Source: Gnetum montanum (taxonomy: Eukaryota > Streptophyta > Gnetopsida > Gnetales > Gnetaceae). From it: a DNA stretch of 21,687 bases. Under the pieces are notes generated by a model, which saw only the letters and a list, made by a program, of their open reading frames with translations, did no database searches and was not told where the DNA came from. Positions 9,582 through 17,610 of the stretch are shown here, piece by piece (position 1 is the stretch's first letter; the number at the start of each line of letters is the position of its first letter). The stretch covers positions 763,018-784,704 of the forward strand of contig MNCI01003547.1 in the NCBI GenBank assembly GCA_015680685.1. Reading direction: 5' to 3'. A program made the translations under genes and the position numbers.

Positions 9582-9598
9582 AACTATGACTCATAGTT
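9582..9598. repeat. 17-bp perfect palindrome
   Basis: AACTATGA and TCATAGTT flank a single central C. It lies in the distal U3 (or just outside) of the minus-strand LTR and resembles the palindromic units of this family's U3 regions in style, not sequence. Confidence 0.6.
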
Positions 9599-9780
9599 GC
9601 ATGCAAGACTAGATTGTGACTCATTACGACCTACCGTGACCTTGTAATTACTTACCTAGGCTACATAAAAAACTCAAATGATTCGAAACAAGAAACCAAA
9701 TACAAATACACAACTCCTACTACTTCTAGGACATAGTGAGGATAAGTATTACCTCTAAGAGTGGGTTGATATCCTCATCA

Positions 9781-9979
9781 TCTTCCTCACCTTTCAAAAG
9801 AGACATGTCTTCAATTGGATGCTACACTTAAGATAACATTCAGGCCCCACAAATCCAAATCATTTTCATGAATCCAAATAATGTTTTTAGGCCCTTCATC
9901 ACTCAAATGCATTTAGTACTCATGTATCTTGTTTCTGCTTATGCTTCTAGCCTCTTATTCTTTTAACACAATTGAATTC
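9781..9979. other. Short spacer between head-to-head LTRs
   Basis: About 200 bp between the inferred outer edge of the minus-strand LTR and the 5' end of the 9980 LTR. It may be internal sequence of the older element. On the minus strand, short protein-like stretches can be read at about 9900-9832 and 9815-9740 in two frames (see findings). No gene is claimed. Confidence 0.4.
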
Positions 9980-9985
9980 TGATGG

Positions 9986-10060
9986 GATGCGATATCGCAT
10001 GAGATGCGATATCGCATATGCGATATCGCATCCCTTGCGATATCACATACGCGATATCGC
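9986..10060. repeat. U3 palindrome array including a 30-bp perfect palindrome
   Basis: Five near-identical RTGCGATATCRCAT-type units stand in tandem. Bases 10003-10032 form a perfect 30-bp inverted repeat (two 14-bp ATGCGATATCGCAT units meeting at ATAT, plus outer G/C). The array ends 17 bp before TATAAATA. It could bind a dimeric protein or extrude a cruciform; both are inference. Confidence 0.9.
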
Positions 10061-10076
10061 AGTCCACCGCAATGTC

Positions 10077-10084
10077 TATAAATA
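10077..10084 (+). promoter_or_regulatory. LTR TATA box
   Basis: TATAAATA directly downstream of the palindrome array and upstream of the block AGCGAAGCTCTGG shared with the LTR at 94. It is the likely core promoter for the RNA that carries gag. Confidence 0.75.
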
Positions 10085-10254
10085 AGAAGCAGCTCTTCCT
10101 AGTTCATCATTAGGAGTTAGGAGTAGCGAAGCTCTGGTAGTTTGATCCCTCCAGAGATATATTATTTTTCCCGTGTCTGCCCGCAGTGTGGTGAATGTAA
10201 TTGTATGGCATCCTTTATTCGAGTGTGACATACTTGGACACGCACATGACCGAC

Positions 10255-10260
10255 AATAAA
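10255..10260 (+). terminator. LTR polyadenylation signal
   Basis: AATAAA in the same context as 417-422 of the first LTR. In a 5' LTR it would normally be bypassed and be used in the 3' copy. Confidence 0.5.
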
Positions 10261-10408
10261 GATCGAGATTACTTCATCATTGCAGCATTCACTTCGTTCA
10301 TTTATTTATTTAATTGTTATTTACTGCTTTCCTAATTAGTACTCTCTCACCCTTATCTCCTAGAACGCGAAATGAGTGCGACTTGATTATGAGCATTTAA
10401 GTGTGATT

Positions 10409-10475
10409 ACTTGGTAACCTAGTGGCGTACCTAGGATTTGCGCTTGGTAATCCCAGTGGTAGTCGTGCACGAAGT
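10409..10475. repeat. Two-unit version of the LTR minisatellite
   Basis: Two units of the GCTTGGTAAYCC-type repeat start at about 10409 and 10442. The homologous tract of the LTR at 94 has four. This gives a simple copy-number marker between LTRs of this family. Confidence 0.7.
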
Positions 10476-10808
10476 CCAAGATGTGTACGGATGATCAAGG
10501 AACAGATGCTCATCACACTTAGGCTAGATTAGATTTTCTTACCCTTTTCCTCCTAGCTTAGCTTAGTTAATATTATTTTCCATTGCCTTCAGGAGTAGCA
10601 TTAGATTAGGAACACATCATACGCCTCACTCTAGACTAAACCATACGTGACAAATATAGTACTAGTCTAGGTGGGAAGACAATGAACTGCAACCTAAGGC
10701 TAACTGTCTAGGTGCCACAACTAGTCCGTCTGCAGAGTTCGACCGGATCGCGCGTGAAAACACTCGTATTCATATGGTTGAGTGTAGGGGTACCTCGCCA
10801 CTCATCAT

Positions 10809-10826
10809 TGGCGTCGTTGCCGGGGA
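10809..10826 (+). mobile_element. Primer-binding site complementary to tRNA-Asp(GTC)
   Basis: TGGCGTCGTTGCCGGGGA matches the complement of the plant tRNA-Asp 3' end at 17 of 18 positions; the only change is T at 10814. It starts two bases after the LTR end. A tRNA-Asp primer is typical of Athila/Tat (non-chromoviral) Ty3/gypsy elements and fixes the orientation of the element as plus strand. Confidence 0.92.
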
Positions 10827-10938
10827 TGGTGCTAGTTATCTAGATTAGTTATATCATACAAGGTCGCTATAAAGAACTTAACGATATATCTCTTAGAAAG
10901 AAGTAATTATAAAAAGTCACATAAATTCACACACAACA

Positions 10939-12823
10939 ATGCCTCTCCTACAAGATTACAATAATGCCACACCTAGTGAGGAAGTTCATTGGAGAACCAA
11001 CAAACTATATAACGATGAAGATTGGAGTACACAACCCGAGGTAGGGGTTTCTTATAAACATGAATGAAAACAATGTCATCCTAACACATGAAAGCATAAC
11101 TTACAGGATGACGATGAACCCCTATTGACCACTACAAGCTTAACGCAAATACAAGAGGCTGTTCGAATCTCACATAGGCATCGTACAGAGAGCCGTCTAC
11201 CCAGGCTCGATTTAAACAACTTTCCTAAATTTTCAGGAGGCTATGACTTAGATCCACATCAACATTTACAAGCCTTCTATGATGCGTGCACATGGAATAA
11301 CATTGATAACAAGTGGCAAAAACTTAAGCTCTTTCCCATGACACTTGTTGACCAAGCAAAAGTATGGTATAGATCGTTAAAACCAAATTCGATACAACGC
11401 TGGTCAACAATGTTAGAATCCTTTAACGGAAGATATCAAACCTACGCAAGAGTGTCAGCCTTGAGGAAACAAATCCAAGAGTGGAAACAAGCACAACATG
11501 AACCCTTGGACACGACCTTAGAAAGATATTATGCACTATTAAACAACTGTCCAGGCCATGGGTTTTCTGAGGAAAGGCTGATGTACCATATTATTGATGG
11601 GCTTTGTGATGCAACAAGAGCGACCTTAAGAATGTATGCCCAAGGTCAACTATACGAACTACGAACCCATCAAGTCCAAGAGCTTGTTAAGCGGGTAGCA
11701 TAAGAAGAAGGAGAATTGGCTAGATGGGAGAGTGTTGAAAAACATCAACGGGAACAAAATCTCAACTCAACAAAGGTTCATAATCATAAAAAGGAGAAAT
11801 CAACCAATCTCAAGGTGGAAGCATCATCTTTGCCAATACAACAAACATTAGAAGAAGTCGAGGCAAAGATCAATAAGATGTTGGAATGGATGAATCAAAA
11901 GTGTGGAGAATATATCAACATCATTGGAGATAGAGTTTTGACAACCCAAGAAGTAGGATGAAACATTAGACAATCGGAAAGAAGGGATAAGGAAAATAGG
12001 AGCTCAACTGCTAATCATACGTATGAATGCAACATATGCCTGTATGATCACCCCAAGGGCCAGTGCCCAATATTGTCACATTTACATGAGCATTGGGGAA
12101 ACACGTTACATCCAGAGTTCGTACAAAGATACTGTGTTCGATCACAGTGGCAACAACCCTAGTTGTGGGGGAATCTACCCTTAGACTGGAGACAACCTTC
12201 CTATCATCCGAATCCAAATGCTTATCTTGTTCAACATCCTATTTCTCCAACTGGGTCAACATACTTCATCTCACCACAGTACTATTCTCCTCAATACTAT
12301 CAACCCATGCCTCCAACACAACCACCACCTTGTGCACCTTATACTCCTCTTAACTTTCACCGCAGTGCCACCAACTGTTCCTAAGGTGCCTGCGCCACCG
12401 CAACAACCCATGAACAACACTTGTGCTACTACTAGCAATAGCAGTGAAAAACCTCCTCAACATCCAAAACGGCCCTTCTTTAAACACGGTCGTAAGAAGG
12501 GACAACATAATTCAGAGGCCACTACATCTTCCAACTCAGCACAAGTCCCACACTGTGGTGCACCCTTACCTTCGAACCTTGTGCCTCATGTACCTTTATC
12601 AAGGCCACCAACTAATGCTCCAACAACCATACGGCCCAATGAACACAATCATGGAAGGCAACATCCCAATCCTTGCATACCATCTAACGGTCCCAAATAT
12701 CATAGTGGGTCAACTCGTTATCTGGGAACTACATCATATAAAGTGCCCCACTATGCTTGTTATAATCAAGTGTGTGAACCCCAATGGGGTAAGTATGGAC
12801 CAGTTCCAATATTTCCAACATGA
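10939..12823 (+). pseudogene. gag: Retrotransposon Gag (two exons, interrupted by stops)
   Basis: The reading frame opens at ATG 10939, 113 bp after the primer site. Its 34-codon exon 1 ends ...STQPE and joins in frame across the 66-bp intron to DDDEPLLTTT. The capsid region (11200-11700) has the retrotransposon-gag pattern FPMTLVDQAKVWYRSL, then QIQEWKQAQHEPLDTTLERYYALLNNCPGHGF and a GL.DATR block. A knuckle C-x2-C-x3-H-x4-C, followed by P, lies at 12028-12066, the spacing common in Athila-like Gags. The C-terminal third is Pro/Gln/Tyr-rich with a basic patch (PFFKHGRKKG). The frame is broken by TAA 11701, TGA 11959 and TAG 12160. It shifts near 12355, after which the Pro-rich tail runs in another frame to TGA 12821. 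No protease follows; pol is missing here. The structural role (RNA packaging, particle) is that of the family. Confidence 0.85.
11041..11106 (+). other. 66-bp intron inside gag
   Basis: Starts GTAGGGG, ends TTACAG, and has a plant-like branch point CTAAC at 11081-11085 about 22 nt before the acceptor. It contains an in-frame TGA, and its removal joins two coding stretches in the same frame (CCCGAG|GATGAC). The length is near the lower limit for plant introns. Ogre-type Ty3/gypsy elements are known to carry a functional intron, but in the pol region. All of this fits a real intron; no RNA evidence is available here. Confidence 0.6.
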
Positions 12824-12849
12824 AAGGATCCTATCTTACATTTATTAAT

Positions 12850-14270
12850 CCTTGCCGTACTTAACCGTTTAGTTATGGGGGATACCCCCCATTTTAATAA
12901 CAAGTAGGATTAATAAATATTTTTTATTTTTCTTTAATTTTTCAATTTTTGTTTTCCAGTTTTTCATTTTTCAACTTTTTATTTTATCTTTTTATCTTTT
13001 TGTGTTTTTATCTTTTTATGTTTTCGTAAGTAATCCCATCTACGAATAAAACACTCATGTGGATCGTTGGTTGAGGTGTATTCTATGTTATTAAGTCATG
13101 AGTGATGAACTATTTGGACAGTGAGCCCACTACACCCACTCATCCACTCTACAAATAAGAGGTTCTGTTCGAGGGTACAATGATATTCTTGACATTTTAA
13201 AACTTAAAATTAATTTTGTGTTCATTGTACTAGAATGAAGAAGGATGGACCAAGAGGGAATGATTAGGATGTGACATCAAGGGGACTTGCAGATTCTCTT
13301 TGGTGACGTTTGTGGGAGTTATCATGCAATGTGGTCGTACTAAGATCCTTGTAGATCTAACAGAAAACGGGAGTAAGAGTAATCAAAAGGGCACTCAAAA
13401 ATCAAACGCTGTTCTAGGGGGTCTCACTGGAAAGACATGCACCCATGCCTGAAGGTTGGCGGCTTCTCCAGATTCAGCAATTAGAAAAAGGAAAAAAAGA
13501 GAGAAAAGTGCCACAGAACAAAAATCACTCCTCCCTTGCATAAAACACCAAGTGATCGTACACCTTGTTGTTATGGTACTCTCTTAGTCGCTCATCATGG
13601 GATGAAATAATGCGATGTCACTGAGTAGAGGAATGGACTTGGTCTTGATCTTGGAACGATGGGTTAATGACACTTTAATCATGCTTTACACGCAGGATTC
13701 ACTGTGCCCTAGGTCAGTTACCTTATGTCCCAATCTCTACGATCCCTTTCTATAGTTCGTCTCATCTCACTGTTCGTGTAATTGTAGCTCGTGTCTCGTA
13801 TAGCCTAGAATTTTCATCTCATTCCGGTGATATTTACATGTGTGTGTTTTGTGGAGTTAGTGTGAATTACATGTAACCCTTCTAGTGCCCACGAACACTT
13901 CAAGTGTGGTTATACAAGGGCATTATAGGTTGGAACCTGCTTTGGGGAGGACCCACTTGTGTAATTTTTATTGTGATCTTCACTTATGACATAGCTCACA
14001 CACATCATTTCTTATCCTTAGCTTAATTTTCAATTGATTATCTTTCCCTATTATTATTCCTCTAAATTTAACGTTCCAATGTACCATTACATACCCTTTT
14101 TTCTTATCACCCAAGGTTTTCTTAATAAAATCCACACTGTCATCATTAATGGTACCTTTCGAATCAATGAAATTACCCTAGAACATCTTAATAATTGCCA
14201 ATGTCCTCAATATTGCACCGTTAATTTCAAGAAAATCATTAAACAATTCGATCTTTTTATAATGTCTCAC
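12850..14270 (+). mobile_element. Element 3' noncoding region, copy A (pol deleted before it)
   Basis: Begins with TTTAGTTATGGGGGATA (12869-12885), then a T-rich tract (12918-13025). It then follows the same order as 19181-20360: 'cactcatcca...ctaca', GTGACATCAAGGGGA (13271), 'acccatgcctgaaggtt' (13441), 'tgtcactga' (13617) and the purine block GCTTTGGGGAGGACCCAC (13939-13956). In copy B this sequence follows integrase, so here the whole protease-RT-integrase segment is missing between gag and the 3' region. No gene is present; the frame at 14034-14363 has no domain and ends in promoter-like DNA. Confidence 0.75.
12918..13025. repeat. T-rich low-complexity tract
   Basis: Repeated TTTTTATTTTTC / ATCTTTTTATCTTTTTG words on the plus strand. 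A similar T-rich tract occupies the same place in the second copy (19222-19330). Confidence 0.75.
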
Positions 14271-14280
14271 ATCACTAGGA

Positions 14281-14340
14281 ACGAGATATCGCGTACGCAT
14301 TGTATCGTACGTGATATCACGTCCCATCTGCCTATAAATA
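14281..14340 (+). promoter_or_regulatory. Internal U3-like promoter cassette (palindromes + TATA)
   Basis: GAGATATCGCGTACGC and CGTACGTGATATCACGT (imperfect palindromes of the LTR type) are followed after 13 bp by TATAAATA (14333-14340). This repeats the layout of the LTR promoters, but the sequence after TATA does not match any LTR in the window. It stands 470 bp before the ATG of the next ORF. It may be an internal promoter for that ORF or the remnant of another LTR subfamily. Confidence 0.5.
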
Positions 14341-14810
14341 GGTACCCCCACTACAACACTTAGCATCATCTTGCCATTCACACGCGGGGGAGTTTTTGAA
14401 ATTTTTCTCTATGACTTGCGATTGAGTGACCCTTGCTTTTCTCACTATATCTTGCTCGCTGATGCTCTGATTTTTATTCCATTTGAACTTGCTTGAACCC
14501 AGAGTGTTCAATTTAGTTGTGGGGGAGAGACACTTGCCAAAAGTGCCTAACTTTTTTGAAAATTATCATTGCCCAAAGGACATCAGTTAGGGTAATTAAC
14601 TAACACTTAGAATAATTGTGCCTAAAAATCATTTAACCTTTAGGTATACCGGGAGACTAAAGTGGACACCACCTAAGTTACAGGACTTATTATCACAAAA
14701 TTTTGGGCACTATCACACGTGATAACATAAGATCTTTAATTAAGGCAAGCAGTAAGGTATAACTTAACTTCAAAAACAACCTTACTAACGCTTAGCCCGT
14801 GTGATTGCAG
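14341..14810 (+). promoter_or_regulatory. Leader with polypurine-like motif and splice acceptor
   Basis: TTTAGTTGTGGGGGAGAG at 14513-14530 resembles the purine motifs at 12869 and 19183. At the end, TACTAAC (14783-14789), the ideal branch-point heptamer, lies 21 nt before TGCAG (AG 14809-14810), which abuts ATGG. This predicts that the following ORF is expressed from a spliced RNA. The donor is not known; the GT at 11041 is one candidate. Nothing else is seen in this stretch. Confidence 0.5.
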
Positions 14811-16470
14811 ATGGCCCCGAAACGTGGACAGCAGGAAGGTCCTACTCAAGGTGGGAGAAAATGAACTCAGAGAGGTGGAAGACAAGGTCCTGCTGGACAA
14901 CATGTAGAACAGGAGGAGTAATCATTCAGCATCCATCAAGATGAACCTCCCACCAGATAGTCCGGGTAGGCAGAAGAAGGACTTGTTGCTACGTCTGAAC
15001 CGGGACAACAACTCATGTTGCCCTTGGAATGTGTTCAGGCTATCCATGAGAAGTCCACATTCACTGCGGTGATTGTGAAGTTGAATTTTGAATCATTTGT
15101 AGAGTTCACTCCTGAGGTCATTAGGGATCACCTCAAAGGATCCCCATTTTGGCCTATCCTCTCTGAACGCGGTGCTTGGTACCTAGGAGAAACGTACCAG
15201 TTTTGGCACAATAGGGAGCAAGGCACCACCGTAAATATTTGTGGTGTGACAGTAGACTTCTCTATGCAAGCCATTTCGAAAGTGTTAAATCTTCCGAATA
15301 CAGGGCCCCAGGTTGCTTGGTTATCTACCCGTTCAGACCTCGATGTGTGAAAGGATTGGTTAGAGAAGGCTTATGGCAGGGACAAAGCATTTGGTGAATT
15401 AATGAAGGAAGAGAGAGTTTACTTCAAAATCGGAACATATCACCTTTTCCCCACAAAGGGCCTCAAAAGAATATCAACGTATGCAGCTACAGGATGTGCA
15501 GTGTTGATGGGAAAGATTTACGCGAACCTACCCCATCTATATTTGACAGAGATCCTGAGGCAGTTCGAAGAACAGAAGATAGGGAAGATGGCACTGCCTT
15601 TCCCCTGTCTTATTAGAAAGCTTTGCCGACATGCTGGTATTCGGGGATACACCAATGATGTCCTTTGAAAAGCTCAAAATGCTTCATACGTTGAATTGCT
15701 AAAGGCACCAGCCTCAAGAAAGAGCACTGGCAAAGAGTTGAGACGAAAACAAGAAGAACAAGAAGAAGAACAGGTGGTTGGAACCAGTCAACCTTCAGCC
15801 ACAAGTCCCAGCCAACAATAAGGAGAAGGGCCCAGTGCAGGCTAGGATCAGCTGCCACCGTCGCAAGACTACAGACCGTCGATGTGCCATCTTAGAGCCA
15901 TCGCTGACACTGTCAGTTGGGGAAGTCATGATGACACAAACCTCTTCCATGTCATCGATGATGCCAGGTAGCCTACTATTTCATTGGATTGTACAAGGGG
16001 AGAAATGTCCATTCAAACAGGAGGAGGGGAAAGTAGATGGTCACAACAGATCTCAGGAAACATGGCATCTTTCTAGGTGCAGTTAGAGACTAGTGAAGGG
16101 GCCATTGTGGTGGTCATGCAACACCAGAATGCCATAGGAGCTGCAGATGTGGTCACAGACCACATCAAGGAATCCTTCAACGTACTTTTTTTGCCACCGG
16201 CAGATCTTACAGGAGCACGGGATGCTCAAACTTTGGCCAGAACCTCGATGACTCCTATGGAAAATGAGGATGTGCTTGATAGATTGCTTCAAATAGGGCA
16301 AGTAATGACGTCCATGTTTGACATCCCTCAGGATGTAATAGCAATTCAATTAGACCTCATTTCCACAAAGGGGAAACTAGTCTTAACAGAAGTAAGGGCA
16401 GAGCATGTTGAAGTTCAAGTGCAGAAACTACAAGAGCAGCTTGTGGCCTTACAAGTAGCTCCTAGGATAT
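14811..16470 (+). pseudogene. ORF of the 'putative plant transposon protein' type, fused in frame to RT
   Basis: About 550 codons in one frame, with roughly ten in-frame stops (e.g. TGA 14862, TAA 14919, TAG 14958, TGA 15348, TGA 15666) but no frameshift. A Gly/Gln/Arg-rich N-terminus (MAPKRGQQEGPTQGG) precedes a domain at 15015-15670 with WYLGETYQFWHNREQ, the 'V.FS..AI...L.LPN' segment (DFSMQAISKVLNLPN) and LPFPCLIRKLCRHAG. These are hallmarks of the Pfam family called putative plant transposon protein (PF20167, as I recall it). A KQEEQEEEQ stretch and a C-terminal coiled coil (about 16380-16460) follow. Its biochemical role is unknown; the family occurs in LTR-element ORFs. The stop pattern shows it is not translated whole today. 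Confidence 0.65.
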
Positions 16471-17610
16471 GCCAATGTAGAATTTACACTGATCCCTCCA
16501 TGAAGCCTTGAAGACAATCGTAGAGGCGATTGAATCCTAAGATAAAGCAGGTAGTTAAGGAAGAAATCGAACAACTTCTCAAGGCTAGGTTCATATACCC
16601 CATTACTGATAGCAAATGGGTTAGCCCCTTAGTTATTGTGCCTAAAAAGGGAGGCAAATGGAGGGTGTGCATAGATTTTAGGTTACTAAATATGGCAACA
16701 TTCAAAGATCACTTTCCATTGCCATTTGTTGACCAAGTCTTAGACACCATCGCAGGGCATCACTATTACAGTTTTCTAGATAGGTATAGTGGATATAACC
16801 AAATACAAATAGCCCCAGAAGACCAAGCCAAGACTACGTTCACTAGTCCTTGGGGAATGTTCACATACAAACAGATGTCGTTTGGCTTGTGCAATGCCCC
16901 TACAACATTTCAATGACTAGTTCTAAGCATATTCCAACAATAGATAGGGAATGGTATGGTGGTCTTTATAAATGACTTCTCCACTTATGGAGAAAACTTT
17001 GATCAAGCCTTGGACCAATTGGAGAAAGTGTTAAAAAGATGTGTAGAAACCAATTTGAGGCTCAACTGGAAAAAAAGCCATTTGATGATCCAAGAAGGTG
17101 TAGTACTAGGACACAAAATCTCATACACAGTGATAAAGGTAGACCCCGAGAAAACCAAAATTATCCAAGGAATCACCTGTCAACTGGAAACTGTCAAAGA
17201 TATTCAGTCATTCCTTGGACATATTAGCTACTATAGAAGATTTATTGAGAACTTTTCAAAGGTTGCCAAACCATTGGTGGAATTAATGAAAAAGGATGTA
17301 GCTTTCAAGTGGACTAGGAAATGCTAATTAGCTTTCCAAACTTTGAAACAGAAGCTAGTAGAAACACCCATTCTACAAGCCCCTGACTAGTCCAAACCAT
17401 TCCATATCATGACTAATGTGTCCAACTATGCTTTAGAAGCTGTACTTACATAGTTAGATGACCAAAAGCATCCTTATTACATCCACTATGAAAGTAGAAG
17501 TATCGATGGTGCACAACTTAACTACACTACCACAGAGAAAGAATTAATGGTTGTAGTGTTTGCACTAGAAAAGTTTAGACACTATGTATGGGATATAAAG
17601 TATATATACA
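16471..17610 (+). pseudogene. pol: Reverse transcriptase and N-terminal RNase H of a Ty3/gypsy element
   Basis: RT homology starts at IYTDPSMKP..RRLNPKIKQ, then PITDSKWVSPLVIVPKKGGKWRVCIDFR in pieces, DHFPLPFVDQVLD, FLDRYSGYNQI, and MSFGLCNAPTTFQ before a TGA (16914). The catalytic box reads VFINDF: Asn (AAT 16971) replaces the first Asp of the DD pair. Then come VLGHKI, SFLGHISYYRRFI and AKPL. RNase H begins after a TAA (17325) and a TAG (17388); it has TNVSN where TDAS is expected, so this Asp is also Asn (17415). TTTEKEL and FALEKFRHYV follow. A one-base shift within the TA-rich run 17600-17611 moves the frame. The polymerase would make cDNA from element RNA, but this copy is inactive. No protease motif lies upstream. 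Confidence 0.9.

Larger units (their letters stand above)
8595..9780 (-). mobile_element. Old minus-strand LTR of the same family
   Basis: Read on the minus strand, this tract is collinear with the LTRs at 94 and 9980. It has a TATA box (9355-9348), a block 'gtctttattcgagtg...acttggacac' (about 9245-9180), 'gattactt.atcattgca', 'gcttggtatgcccagt' (about 8975), 'aaaccatacac' and 'gggaagataa'. It ends CTCATCA at 8601-8595 after 'ccaccg'. The 5' boundary is less certain: TGATGAG at 9780-9774 is preceded (minus strand) by the purine run AAAGGTGAGGAAGA, but the palindrome-rich U3 core ends near 9466. Heavy divergence shows it is much older than the 9980 LTR. It may be a solo LTR or one end of an element interrupted at 9980. 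Confidence 0.8.
9980..10807 (+). mobile_element. 5' LTR (828 bp) of an Athila/Tat-type element
   Basis: Begins TGATGGG (one change from TGATGAG) and ends CTCATCA one base before a tRNA-Asp primer site, so it is a 5' LTR. From the TATA box on it is closely collinear with the LTR at 94-1114, so the two belong to one subfamily. The U3 is short (97 bp before TATA) and made almost entirely of palindromic GCGATATCGC-type units. The 5 bp in front are AATTC; the matching target duplication would lie beyond the true 3' LTR, which is not identified in this window. Confidence 0.9.

Noticed and set aside
9986-10060. CRISPR-like regular repeats
   Set aside because: The units are self-palindromic and adjacent without unique spacers, and lie in an LTR U3 of a plant element.
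14034-14363. 109-codon plus-strand ORF
   Set aside because: It runs through the palindrome and TATA cassette and shows no domain; likely chance in noncoding DNA.
16080-16500. Aspartic protease between the coiled coil and RT
   Set aside because: No D-(T/S/L)-G-(A) motif could be found in any frame there; the protease appears to be missing.
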